Counted from the first letter of the stretch, positions 44,464 to 56,850 are shown. The stretch is DNA of 64,000 bases from Bidens hawaiensis (GCA_021521415.1 JAIQDT010003784.1:1-64000), one strand, 5' to 3'. Notes: generated from the letters alone by a model not told the origin. Made by a program: numbers and translations.

Positions 44464-45566
44464 TGTTGGTATGAGGAAAAGACATAATGAAGATTGGAAT
44501 CTTCTCAGCCTCTCTGAATATGACTAAGTATGGAAACCGAGCACACTTAGGCCTCCCAACAAGCTTTTACTTAATCTAACAAGGTATTTTTCCTTCTGGG
44601 CAAGGTTATCTTCCTGAAGTCTTCTTAAGTGTAAGTTCGAGCATACTTCACTTTGTCTAGCAAGTTTGTTCTTCAAGTTAAGAAAACCCTTGGCTAAACC
44701 AAGCTGATACCAAGTCTCTTGGAAGATCTAGCAAGGTTTACTCTTAATAAATAGTGGTCCTAGAAAGCTTGAAGGAAGTCAATAAAGAAATATGCTAAGA
44801 ATTTCCTACCAACAAGGTTCAACTCTTAGAAAGCTACAATGCTACCAGCACAAGTTATAATGTTACCAACACACTTTGGTTTGCTCAATAAGTTAAAGTT
44901 AACTAAGAGTTGAAGGGATTTCTGAAGAACAAGTTTGCCCGTAGGACTATATCAAGCAAAGTTTGATATGGTCAAGAGGATTGAAGTCTGCTAGATGGAT
45001 ATTTTCTAAAAAAAATATCCTAAGTAAAGTTTTCTCAGAGAACTGTTCCCCGACACAGTTTATGGTTACCAGGTCTGCTCGATGAAGACAAAAGCTACAA
45101 AACTTGCTCGATGGCCTGTTTACACTTAGAATCTTTTGTATTTTGTTTGAATATGTAATGTTACTATCATTAGGGTTTCTAGAAAGAATGTCAGGTGTCA
45201 GGGCAGGCCTATAAAATTAATATTTTAGTGCACGCCTATGACACACCTAGACCTTGCACCTGATCGTGATTTTGACGGCAGATATATTCCTGTACGGAAA
45301 TATGCCAAAAATCCAAACATTCCATTCTTAAACCCTAATTGATTTTCGATTATTTTTGACATAATACTAATGGAAATCTTTTGAGTTATAGTGTGTGTTT
45401 GTTACCTTTGTGTCTATTAAGAAACATTTAGTGTGTTAGTGTTTCCACCATTAATACTCTATTGTTCTTTCATAAAATAGCAAGTCGTTAACTTTCTTGT
45501 CAACACTTATGTATGGGTTACGACAATGAGATATTGAGTGATTGAGTGATATAATCGGGACCGACA
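44464..45566 (+). repeat. 5' LTR of copia-2
   Basis: Starts TGTTGGTATGAGG, ends TCGGGACCGACA, 1,103 bp. Its first two thirds carry scattered GAGCAAACTT-like words (for example TTCGAGCATACTT, TCTAGCAAGTTTG, AAGCAAAGTTTG), which are arrayed far more densely at 56980-58040. Confidence 0.85.
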
Positions 45567-45568
45567 AG

Positions 45569-45580
45569 TGGTATCAGAGC
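45569..45580 (+). other. Primer-binding site of copia-2
   Basis: TGGTATCAGAGC, two nt after the LTR end. Confidence 0.95.
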
Positions 45581-45923
45581 TTGTTTCGCTATTTTGGTAA
45601 AGAACTGTTGCTGATTACTGTTGATTATTGCTGATTTGAAGATGAAGAATGACGTCTGCTGACAACTGTTCCATTAATTTGTGACATCAGCTGTCCTGTT
45701 TTTCATTTTTCATATCTACAATTTGTTTGAGGTTTGAAAGTGTTTTCTCTCTCAAATCTTCATTACTTTGTTATTAATCTTGCTCTAATATGTCTTGATA
45801 TATCATATATGAGGATTTCATCCACAGATCTAATTATTTTCAAAAGAGTATTTGAGTTTTTATTTAAGTATTTGTAAAGTTTTTCTTTAGTAATTCAAAA
45901 ATATCTTATAAAATACCAAAAAT
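45581..45923 (+). other. copia-2 leader
   Basis: Untranslated AT-rich leader between the primer site and the gag ATG. Nothing else seen. Confidence 0.7.
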
Positions 45924-48900
45924 ATGTTTGGATATGATGAGCAAGAGGTGTCTACTAACAAAATTCCTAGATTGTACGGAAAGGAGAACTACATCAAATG
46001 GAAGGTGTTATTCAAAGCAGCCGTCTGTTACAACGATGTGGAGTTGTGGAACTCTATGAAGAACGGGCCCTATGTGCCAAATGGAACAAACAACAATCAG
46101 GTTGTTGAAGCTAGAATGAGAAAGGTTGATGACAGAGCCTTAGCCATGCTGAAGTTGGGTTTATCTTTGGAAATTCTGACAAAAGTTGCTCACCATGCAA
46201 CAGCTAAAGCCATGTATGATGCTTTGTTGGAGATTTTTTAAGGCAATACAGAACTGAAGTATATCAAGAAAGAAATGCTGAAGAAACAACTTGACCGATT
46301 CAAGTATAAAGATGGTGAAAGAATGAAGTCTATATTGGAAAGGTTCTTGACTATTGTCAATGAGATGTAAACAACTAATTATGCAGTCACAGATTTTGAT
46401 TTGAATACAAAATTTCTTTCATATTTATCAAAAGAATGGTATACTGCTAGTAAATTCATTAGGCAGAAACCAAACTTTTCAAAACTTAAACTTAATGATG
46501 TGATATGCTTCCTGCAAGCAGCAGAGATTGAAATGATTGAAAATGAAATGATCAAGGAAGACATACCCAGTTTTCAAGTGACCAATACACTCATTGCACC
46601 CATGGGAAACTTGTCCACAAAGAATCAACAACAGATTCCCATTATTGAAGAACCTAGTGAACATGGTGGTGACACACCAAGGGGTTTTGTTGCTGGTAAT
46701 GTGAACAATCAAGGTGGACAACCAGGTTCAATGCCCAATTGATTGACATACTCCGTATGGTGGTGGAAATGCCAACCAAGGAAGTGAATACCAAGCGTTG
46801 TTCTCAATGTTTACCGAATCTTACAATGCTTCTGTTGCTAAGAACTTGATCCACACCAGTGTTGTCCAAGAGGACCTTGAGCAAATAGATGCTGATGATC
46901 TAGAAGATATGGATCTAAAGTGGCAAGCTGCTATGCTAGCATTAAGAAGAAAATTACTCTACAACAGAACTGGGAGATCATTGGTGTCAGGACCCAATGA
47001 TAGAATTGGATTTGATAAATCCAAGGCTATCTGCTACAATTGTCTGTTACCTGGTCACTTTGCTAGGGAATGCAATCAACCTAGGAAATTTCATAACAAC
47101 CAGCCAAGAAACCAGTATCAATATCAGCAAGGCCAGCAAAGAAACTTCAACAATAATTTCAACAACATCAACAACTTCAACAACAATTACAATAACCAAC
47201 AACCACAGAATCACCAGTAAGTTGTTCCCCAAAACCAGAATTATCAAAGAAACAACAATCAGAACCCTCCACAAGCTCCTACAAACAACAAAAGAAATAA
47301 TGTCAACAATCACTTGAAATGTGGCAGTGACTACTCAACAACAAGAAGGAAACTTTGATTGGAGTGATCATGCCAATGATATTGAAAAGGCAAATGTGGC
47401 ATTCATGGACAAAATTAATAATGAAGCTGAATCCTCTACATCTCAGGTACATTCAGACTCAAAACTTGAATTACTTGAAATGATTGAATCACTGAAAATG
47501 ATAGTAGGGAAGCTTCAAAGTGAATGTTTTAAGAAGCATAGTATGATTAATGTGTATGAATCAAGTGATTTAACCAATGAGGAGAGGATCAAAAATCTTA
47601 AGAAAGACTGCATGGACAGTTATAGAACACAGTCTAGGTATGTGACTGAGATCGATGGGTTGAAGAAAATGGTTATTGATGAGAAAGTGAAGAATACCCC
47701 ACTTCAGGTTGAGAATAACTTCTTGAAAAATATTGTATCAATAGGAAATATATGTGGGATTCTAAACAAAATCAAGAAGGAAGATAGATACAAGGTAGTT
47801 CCTCCACCTTTTAATGGCAATTACTCATTGAAAGTTGATAAGGAGAAAAGAGAGGCATACCTTAATCAATTCAGAGATGTGTTCAAAGATAAGGAATAAT
47901 TCCTTGAAAATTATAAGTTGGTGGAAGTTGATGAAAATGGGGAATTTGTGGTGAAGGAAGATGTGAAAAAAAAAAGTCTATTGGTATTCAAGTTTCTGAA
48001 GATGACTTTGATGAAGATTATTTGAATGTGGATGACTTGAGTGACTCAAGTGATAAATGTTCTAGTGATGATGCTTCCAATGAAGAAAGAAAGAGCAATT
48101 CAAGTCCACCAAGCAAGATCCCTATTCTACCAAAAATCATACCCAAGATGAGAAAAAATCATGAACAGATAAGAAGGGAACATGTGTCATTTAACATATG
48201 TGGTGGATCAAAGGTTAACTACAATGCTGTGAAGCCATCAAGTAAAGAAGTTATGAAGAAGAAAAAGGGCATTGACAAGAAGAAGACTGAATAAATTGTT
48301 ACAAGTGAACAGTTTATTCCAGTTTACCCTGTGTTCTCAAGCCAAGAATTGTTTGATGTTGGTGAAATTGAAACAATGAAAGAGTATGAGAGAAGACAAG
48401 CAAGGTTCAGAGGAAGTACTGATGATGAGCCAATCAATTTGGAAAGAATAACTTTTGTGAAGAGCAAAGTTGAAAGACAAGATATCAAGATTGAAGAATT
48501 TGTGCCATTATCAATTGACTTTGATGGTCTCAAAACTCATAGAACAATTGGTATTGATCCCCCAAGACCAAGTGAAAGATTCAAGAAGTAAAGTTAAGTG
48601 AGAGCTTTAAGGGCAAAGTTTGGTGCAAACATTGTGATGAGTATGGTCATCACACTGATTCTTGCCATGAAAGGTTTACCTTCAAACCAATTCATGTCCC
48701 AAATGAAACAAAGTTTGGACAAGACTTTGGTTTCTACAAAATGAAGTATGATGAATACTTAGGAAAAGGCAAGAAACTGACTAGTGATGTTGAAAGCAGT
48801 GTTAAAGTCAAGAGTGAGAAGAAGATTGCAACTGTTGATAAGAAAGTAAAGAAGAGTGTGGTTCAACAAGAGACAAAGAAGATCCCAAAGAACACTCAAC

Positions 48901-51900
48901 CTATCCAAATCATTCCTCAGGAAGATTCAAAATCAATAAATTCTGATGAGAATGATAGGTCACCAAGAGGTGAAAAGAAAGTGAAAGAGATGTGTTCACA
49001 AAAAAGAAGCCATGAGAACTTAATGGTGATGAGAAATTCTTATTGAAACATGGGTTTGAACAACAATGTTTTCTTTGGAAACCTAGAAATGAAACACAAG
49101 TGGAAAGAGAACCAAAAAAGTCAAGTGATATTGTTGTTACTAGTGTGAAGAGAGGTTATGTGATTGAGGAATGCAAGAGTATCATTCCTTATATGGCAAG
49201 AACAAATGATCAAGGATATGAATCAGATGATTCTAACTCTTGAAGTTGTTTATGAGGACCCTAAACCTATTCTCAATACTAATGCAACAATTGTTCATGT
49301 TACTGATGATTTGCAAGTTGATCTAGCTTGCACTTCATTACTTAATTGATCATTTTCTTTTATTTGTGCAGGAACAGTCCACACCAATAAATGAAGTATG
49401 GTATATGGACAGTAGATGTTCTAGGCACATGACAAGTGACAAGAGGTCACTAGTGATTTATGAAGAGAAGTTTGAAGGACCTTTTGCATTTGGGAGTGAT
49501 GCGAATGGAGGGAAATTGTGGGGAAAGGAATACTCACAAATGGAAAAGTTTCTTTTGATAATGTGTTCTATGTTGAAGGATTACAATATAACCTATTAAG
49601 CATATCCCAGATGTGTGATAAAGGTTATAAGATTGGGTTTGATGATTCTCATTTTTTTATTCTCAAACCTGACTTTGTGATTCCACCAGACATGATTATG
49701 ATGATGGCTCCAAGAAATGGGAACTTATATGAATTGAATATGAAAGATGCCATTTCAAGGGGTGGTACTTGTTTTATCTCAAAGGCCACTGAAAATGAAA
49801 CCAAATTGTGGAACATAATGCTTTGTCATGTTAACTTAAAGAACATGAACAAACTTGTTAAGGGTGAGCATGTAATTGGTTTACCCACAAAGGAGTTCAA
49901 ACTTGATGACAAATACATTCCATGTCAAAATGGTAAGCATCATGAATCATCACACAAAACAAAGCTCATAAACATAATTGATCAAGTGCTTGAAATGCTC
50001 CATATGGATCTCTTTGGTCCTGTGAGTGTTCCAAGCATTGGCAAAAAGAGATATTGTTTAGTGATTATTGATGATTTCTCAAGATGCACTTGGGTTTATT
50101 TCCTAAGTTCCAAATATGAAGTTGCTAAGTTGATAAAGAACTGTATTACTAGGATTAAGAATCAATTGGATGTAAGGGTGAAGGTTATGAGAAGTGACAA
50201 TGGGACTGAGTTCAAAAATATTGCAAAAGGAATTTTAAAACAATTCAGTTCCCCTAGAATTCCTGAACAAAATGGTGTTGTAGAAAGAAGAAACAAAACA
50301 CTCATTAAGGCTGCAAGATCCATGCTAGCAGATGCTTTTCTACCTGTTACTTTTTGGGCAGAAGCAATCAATACTGCTTGCTATGTTCAGAATAGGGTTC
50401 TTCTCAACAAAAGTCATGACAAAACTCCCTCTGAGATTTTGTTCAAAAGGAAGCCCTACATCAAGTTTCTCAAGCCATTTGGTTGCAAATGTTCAATGTT
50501 GAACACCAAGGATTATCTTAACAAGTTTCAATCAAAATCCTTGGATTGCTTCTTTGTTGGGTATTCAACACTCTCAAAAGCTTATAGAGTCTATGTAAAA
50601 GACCATTTGAGTGTGATTAAGTCCTCTAATGTAATATTCAATGAAAATCAGTTTAATACAGTAAATGGAGCATGATGGCTGTTTGATCTTGAGAATCTAG
50701 TCAAGTCTTTCAAGATTTATCCTGAAGACTTTGATGAAACGTTTTACAAAAAAAGTGTGCATGAAGAGAATTCTGTTAAGAAGGTTAATTTGGACAAACT
50801 GTGGTCCAAGGTTGCTGGTAAAAGGACTGAATATAGATTCATTAAGGATCCCTCAACTGATGAAACTGAACAAGTTCAAAATCAAGTTCAAGATCCAGAC
50901 CAATGTCATGATCAAGGACAAGATCAAGAACAAGGTAATCAAGATAATCAAGAGGTTCAAGCTGATCATATCTTGAATGAGGAAGATCCTAGCAACCCAC
51001 AAGATCAAAGTCAAGAACATGTTGTAAGAGAAGGAAGATTTGAAACTTTGTTTCAAAACTTGAGCGTTGGAAATAATGTTGCATCTCCTTCACAACAGAT
51101 TAGTGAAGAAGCTCCTGAATTTCATGATGCAACAAATGATTTGGTTATTGAAGAACCTGAACTAAATGACACAAATCTGGATTCAAATGTGTCTGCTGAT
51201 TTAATTATGCAAACTTCCTATGTTGAAAGAAATCATCCACCTGAAAACATCATTGGAGACATTAATGAAAGAGTGACAAGAAGTGTATCTGAATCTGCAA
51301 ACATCTGTTTGTACTCCTTCTTTCTATCCCAAATTGAACCCAAGAACATTGTTCAAGCTTTAAAAGACAACATTGGGGTCGAAGCAATGCAAGTGTGGGA
51401 ACTTGTAGACAAGCCAAGAGGTAAGTATATCATTGGAACCAAATGGGTGTTCAGGAACAAAAGAGATGAAAGAGGGATAGTTATAAAGAACAAAGCAAGA
51501 CTAGTTGTACTAGGCTGCTTACAAGAGAAAGGTATTGACTTTGAGGAAGTATTTGCACTAGTGGCAAGGCAAGAAGCAATAAGAATCTTTCTAGCCTATG
51601 CTGCCTCAAAGAATATAAAAGTATTTCAACTGGATGTCAAATATGCTTCCTTCAATGGAAAGATTGAAGAGGAGGTGTATGTGGCTCAACCTCCAGGCTT
51701 TGACGACCCTGATTTTTCAAATAGAGTCTATAAATTGAACAAAGCTCTATATGGATTACATCAAGCTCCAAGGGCTTGGTGTGATGAGTTATCTAATCAC
51801 TTGCTTGTGAATGGTTTTCAAGGAGAGCCATTGATAAGACCCTCTTCTACAATAAAAGAGGAAGATATTTGCTCATTCTACAAGTCTATGTAGATAATAT

Positions 51901-52690
51901 CATCTTAGCGTCTACAAATAAACAAATGTGTATGAAGTTTGAAGAAATGATGAAGTCTAAGTACTGCATGAGCTCTATGGGTGAAATGAACTTCTTTATG
52001 GGTTTGCAAGTTCAACAAAAGAAGGATGACATATTCATTTGTCATTCAAAGTATGTGCAGGACATTCTGAACAAGTTCAAATGTCAAGATCTCAAAACTG
52101 CTTCTACTCCAATGGACACTCATGAGAAGATGATTGCTGATGAAAAGGGAGAGCATGTTGATGAACATGAACACAGAGAAAAAATTGGATCTCTAATGTA
52201 CATGACTACTTCAAAGCCAGGCATTATGTTTGCGGTGTGTGTGTGTGTGCAAGATTCCAACCAAGTCCAAAGGTGTCCACATGACTGCTGTCAAGAGGAT
52301 CTTCAGATATATGAAAGGGAAACCTGATATGGGGATATGGTATCCAAAGAACCATGCCTTTTGCTTGCTTACACTGATAGTGACTATGATGGCTGCAACA
52401 TGAGTAGAAAGTCTACCTCTAGGGGATGTCAATTTCTGGGAGACAGGCAAGTGTCATGGAAATGAAAAAAGCAAACTACCGTGTCAATCTCAACTGCTGA
52501 AGCTGAGTACATTGCTGCATCTGCCTATTGTGCACAAGTTCTTTGGATTCAGAAACAACTGCTGGATTATGGTCTGAATTACTTAAACACTCCTATTTTC
52601 ATGGATAATACTGCTACACTGTTTATTGTTAGAAATCCAGTCCAACACTCCAGGACCAAGCACATGGATAATACTGCTACACTGTTTATT
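45924..52690 (+). pseudogene. copia-2 gag-pol, decayed
   Basis: Gag starts MFGYDEQEVSTNKIPRLYG. Stops at 46239 and 46368, then shifts near 46745 and 47320. Knuckle 1 CYNCLLPGHFAREC is intact (47032-47073), followed by an Asn/Gln-rich stretch, a coiled-coil segment (47321-47899), and knuckle 2 CKHCDEYGHHTDSC (48624-48665). Protease reads DSR instead of DSG (49408). The integrase zinc finger has lost its first His (LWNIMLCH), but the core DDFSR, SDNGTEF and NGVVERRN remain. RT reads YVDN instead of YVDD (51887-51898) next to a frame break. RNase H keeps STAEAEY and stops after QHSRTKH, where pol is truncated. The element is dead, yet long stretches remain readable. Confidence 0.9.
52600..52690 (+). 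repeat. 28-bp direct repeat at the pol truncation point
   Basis: CATGGATAATACTGCTACAC plus TGTTTATT occurs at 52600-52627 and exactly again at 52663-52690. The second copy follows QHSRTKH, where the real RNase H end should be, and is followed within 20 bp by LTR Y sequence. Confidence 0.95.
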
Positions 52691-53131
52691 CATTTCAATG
52701 AGACCTTTCTCACTGCAAAAAAATATTTTCTTTTACTTTGTTACCCCACGAGGGTTACGCAAGCCTCGGCCCATCTTGGCTTTGGAATAACAATGTTAAA
52801 ACAACACAATTATAAACTCGAGTCTCTACACTAAATACCTCAGCAAACACCGCAGCGTTCGACTTAGTTAAGTACATGTATGTATACACATGGTCGTGCT
52901 TCCTGCAGGAAAGTGTCCTACGACCAGGTGTGGTGCGATGCGCACACCGCGTAGTACCACATGTGTAAGGATCCAAACAAACGTATACTACAGTCTGAGG
53001 GCTAGGCTTATACTCTTATTTATAACGGTTTTAGGAACGCATAGTTCCTTGTAAATCATTATCATATAACACATTTGACTCGTTTGAAAACAAGTTTGTA
53101 AAGTTTGGGGGTGTATTCATCTTTTCGATTT

Positions 53132-53289
53132 GGATCGGCATCAATACACCATCCGAGGGTCTTTCCCGTTACTACCTCGCACCTATAGTACGAGTATAGC
53201 CTTTTCTTTTGGATCAGCTTCAATGCACTATCCGAGGGTCTTTCCCTCTTCTGTGTTATCTCGCACCTATAGTACGAGTATAACTTTTT
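53132..53289 (-). repeat. 79-bp tandem pair in LTR Y
   Basis: Two units from GGATCRGC to CTTTTT; each contains ATCCGAGGGTCTTTCCC and CTCGCACCTATAGTACGAG, the latter with complementary ends CTCG and CGAG. Confidence 0.88.
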
Positions 53290-53315
53290 GTTAGTCGGAT
53301 ATACAATCCGGCTTA

Positions 53316-53714
53316 AGACCTCTAGTCTCTTTTGTAAAATCTTTACCTCGATTTTAATTTCATTATGAACCTTTAGTTCAAAACATATTTCCTTCATTTT
53401 AAACCTTTAGTTTAAAATATTATTTCTTTCTTTTCTTTTTCAATTTAAAACTTTTTCTTTTAACTTATTTACTTTTATTTTCCTTATAAGATAAACCTCT
53501 AGTTTATCTTGTCTTTCTTTTTCTTAAATTCTACGCTTCTTCTTTATTAAGAAAACGTATACTTTTCTTCTCTTATTACTTAAGAATAATATATTAAATA
53601 ATATTATCAACTATAACTATTTTCTCCTTTATCTTTTCCTTTTCTGTTATAATATGTTTGAACCTATAGTCCAAATCATATATCTCTTATTCTGATATTC
53701 GGACCTTTAGTTCG
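53316..53714 (-). repeat. CTTTA-core units with complementary arms (minus LTR Y)
   Basis: On the plus strand the core is CTTTA, CTCTA or CTATA. Arms: AGAC/GTCT (53316-53328), TGAAC/GTTCA (53366-53380), ATTTTAAAC/GTTTAAAAT (53396-53418), AAGATAAAC/GTTTATCTT (53488-53510), TTTGAAC/GTCCAAA with one mismatch (53657-53675), CGGAC/GTTCG with one G-T (53700-53714). Confidence 0.8.
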
Positions 53715-53738
53715 TCTACGTTTTTTAAAAACGTATAC

Positions 53739-53818
53739 TTATATATATATATATATATATATACCTCAACTAGTTTATATTAATAATACAAACAATGTAT
53801 ATATATATATATATATAT
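53739..53818. repeat. Two TA microsatellites
   Basis: (TA)n at about 53739-53763 and 53797-53818. Confidence 0.9.
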
Positions 53819-54480
53819 TTATTCATTACTTATTTTTATTATTTAAATAATACTTTTATCTTTATTCATTAATAACGATTCTTTTTCTTTTTATTATTAT
53901 TTAAAATCTATTTAAATAATACTCATTCTTTATTTAAAATAAAGATTTTTTTTTTACTTTTATCTTTCTTTTTATATAATTTCTTTCCTTTATTTTCTTT
54001 TGTATATTTTCGAGGTATAGACTATACCCTTAACTAGGGTCTAAGCCTTTATTATTTTATTAATATTTATTCGGGCATTATGCCTACCTTGTTCGGCTTA
54101 TTATTTTCTAAACTCACGGACAGCACTTCGACGCTTGCACGTATATCTTCGGCACGCACTTTGGGTCGGTCTTCAAATCGAGGCAAGCCGGTCTTCAAAT
54201 CTCTTCGGCACGCACTTTGGGTCGGGTCGTCTAGGGTCGGCACGTACTTCGAGGCGGAACGTCGGGTCGTCTCGGGTCAGCACGTACTTCGAGATATTGT
54301 CGTCGGTATTTCGGGGTATTGTCGGTTTAATGAAACGGATTACGAGGTAGGTTGTTGGGGTTTTATGGTTACGAAAAAACGAGTTGGTCGGTACACGTTT
54401 ATCGAGGTATTTTTAGAGAGATGTTAGAGAGAGAAAGAATGTGTGAAATGATGTGTGAGAAATGAATGGTGATACTTGCT

Positions 54481-54487
54481 ATTTATA
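54481..54487 (-). promoter_or_regulatory. TATA box of LTR Y
   Basis: Minus-strand GTTTATAAATAGC, followed by a CT/CA-rich leader (TTTCTCACACATC, TCTTTCTCTCTC). Confidence 0.65.
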
Positions 54488-54506
54488 AACTTTTTCTAGA
54501 GACCCG

Positions 54507-54745
54507 TCGCGATATGCGATGAGCCTAGACATAGCCGTCGCGTATCGCGACGTAGCTATGGTGAGTCGCAGGTAGGTTTGCCACGTGGTGCCACGTGGCA
54601 GGACACGTGTCACAATGTCATGGCTTTATGCCATGTGGTGACACGTGTTAGCTGGTGTGCCACGTGGCATGACAAGTGTCTGGTTTTCAGACATCTCCAT
54701 CGCGATACGCGATGGCGTTGCGCCCAAGTACGTCGCGTATCGCGA
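54507..54745 (-). repeat. Four TCGCGATAYGCGA near-palindromes
   Basis: At 54507-54519, 54538-54550, 54700-54712 and 54733-54745, alternating TCGCGATAYGCGA with its reverse complement TCGCGTATCGCGA. They flank the G-box cluster upstream of the TATA box. Confidence 0.9.
54581..54667 (-). promoter_or_regulatory. G-box (CACGTG) cluster upstream of LTR Y promoter
   Basis: Five CACGTG cores in 87 bp: CCACGTGG at 54581, 54591 and 54660; ACACGTGT at 54603 and 54641. These are binding sites of plant bZIP/bHLH factors (light, abscisic acid and stress responses). They lie about 95-180 bp upstream of the minus-strand TATA box. Confidence 0.7.
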
Positions 54746-54832
54746 TCGGCCGAAAATTCAGAATTTTTCATTTTTGATCCTTGGACCTTTTGAACTTTGA
54801 TATTTTTGACCCGATATTTTCGTTATGTTACA

Positions 54833-55191
54833 TCAATTCCGATGAGGTCTGATTAATGATGTGTGCTCACTGTGCTAACTGATTATCTTTATGGTCTTGA
54901 GTGGGTTATATATGTGTGAATGATGATTGTGTCGTTGAATATGTGTTTGATCATAACTGATATGTGCTTTAAATGAATATTTGTGTGTCTTAGGTGTCTT
55001 TGATTCTTAGGTTTGATATCAGTGAATGTGTGTGATAACAGGATAAGTGTTTGAAGTGATCTTTTTATGTGCTGATCTGTTGTCTTGAATATGTGGATAA
55101 TCTAATATGATTATGTGATTAGGATATGATAGACTATGCATAATATGTCTTAATTGTACATTGTGTGGAGTCTGCTTGTTTTAATGATGTC
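54833..55191 (+). other. copia-2 post-pol region, no features
   Basis: TG/TGTGTT-rich sequence without a supported ORF or repeat unit. It should be copia-2 sequence downstream of the lost pol end. Confidence 0.4.
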
Positions 55192-56070
55192 ATTCATGTT
55201 AGGATTGTTCTTGAGTATGTTACTATTGTGTCAAAAAATGTTTTTATATCAAATTTCATTCTCAAATGAAATGTTCTCAGAAAATTTTACTCAAAACATT
55301 TTTGACAAAACAAAGCAAGTTGATATGGTGTTTGAGATATGATAAGACTATTAAGTTAAAAGCTTTGTAGAAGCTTAAAAAAGGTTTTTCCATGAAAATT
55401 GATCCAACCTCTGGGAAATGATACTAGATTGGTTACTTATGCCAATCATATGGATTTAATAGGCTAAAAAGACTATTAGTTATTCATGTTATGATTGATC
55501 TTGAGTATGTTACTTACTGTTGTGTCAAAATATGTTTTTGTGTCAAATTGCATGCTCAAATGAAATGTTATCAAGAAAATTTTACTAAAACATTTTTGAC
55601 AAAACAAAGCAAGTTGATATGGTGTTTGAGATATGATAAGACTATTCAGTTAAAAGCTTTGTAGAAGCTTAAAAAAGGTTTTTCAATGAAAATTGATCCA
55701 ACCTCTGGGAAATGATACTAGATTGGTTACTTATGCCAATCATATGGATTTAATAGGCTAAAAAGACTACTAATCATTCATGTTATGACTGTTCTTGAGT
55801 ATGTTACTTACTGTTGTGTCAAAATATGTTTTTGTGTTAAATTGCATGCTCAAATGAAATGTTATCAAGAAAATTTTACTCAAAACATTTTTGACAAAAT
55901 AGAGCAAGTTGATATGGTGTTTGAGATATGATAAGACTATTCAGTTAAAAGCTTTGTAGAAGCTTAAAAAAGGTTTTTCAATGAAAATTGATCCAACCTC
56001 TGGGAAATGATACTAGATTGGTTACTTATGCCAATCATATGGATTTAATAGGCTAAAAAGACTAATAGTC
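55192..56070 (+). repeat. 290-295-bp tandem repeat, three units
   Basis: Units begin ATTCATGTTA at 55192, 55482 and 55776. Each contains AAACATTTTTGACAAAA, AAGCTTTGTAGAAGCTTAAA and AATTGATCCAACCTCTGGG. copia-1 has a single equivalent of the last part near 31390-31450, so copia-2 expanded it. Confidence 0.93.
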
Positions 56071-56084
56071 ATTCAAAGCAAGTT

Positions 56085-56850
56085 GATATGTATGGTTACT
56101 TTCCATGATGTGTAAAAATTGAGGTGATATAAACATAATGAAAATGCTAAACTTAATGTGGAGATACATTGTCGAATATGCATGTTCCAATATACATCTT
56201 TCCGCATGATAGGCAGAAAAGTGATTATCCAGTCATACACGAGCCTTTTGGTATTTGGTCACCAAAAATGAATCATCTTACGAAAATGGCAAAGCTCAAA
56301 TGTGAACAAAAATGTTATCTTTATTCAACCAAAAGTTGATCTATGTTCACAAATTTTGAAAGAAAATCCAAACATGAGGTTTAATATAGAACTACAGGGT
56401 TGGAGGCAATCATATAAGTCCTTCAACATTCCGAATGAAAGGCCTTTAAGTCCGAACTGCGTGACATGTAAGTTCAACATTCAACCTCATATATGTTTGA
56501 AGTCTTAAAAAGAAAATTCAATAAATTTAAATGTTTTGTCATAAAAATATTTGACCAAATAACAGGGAGTCGGAGTCAGTTCGGGGTGATCTGGAGAAGG
56601 TCAAATAATCCTTGAGAATAGAAATGGAGCATCATAGCACAATATGTGTTATCCATTTTTGTCTTAAGCAAACTAATTAAACTTTAATCATATCACCAAT
56701 ATATAATGAAATTCATGCTAAGTCTAGACCTGCTATTAACCTGCCTGATTAGTCACAATAATGCTAAGAATGAAGTATTGAAATGTGACTTAATCAATAT
56801 GATCCCATGTTGAGATCTTTTCACAAAAGGAAAGAAAATATTTTGGAAAG
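56085..56850 (+). other. Conserved post-pol non-coding block of copia-2
   Basis: Homologous to 31510-32270 of copia-1 (for example TAAACTTAATGTGGAGA, GATAGGCAGAAAAG, CAGTCATACAC, GGTCACCAAAAAT, AGAACTACAG, GGGGTGATCTGG). The 68-codon frame at 56302 is not supported as a gene because the frame is not kept in copia-1. Confidence 0.85.

Larger units (their letters stand above)
52710..54832 (-). repeat. LTR Y (minus copy), 3' end truncated
   Basis: On the minus strand it starts TGTAACATAACG at 54832, passes G-box and palindrome arrays, a TATAAAT box and a CT-rich leader, and runs down to about 52710, where homology with the plus copy (GTAAAGAAAATATTTT) stops. Against the plus copy it lacks the last 300 bp. 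No internal region or second LTR is next to it, so a deletion removed the rest together with the end of copia-2 pol. Small frames inside are chance. Confidence 0.8.
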
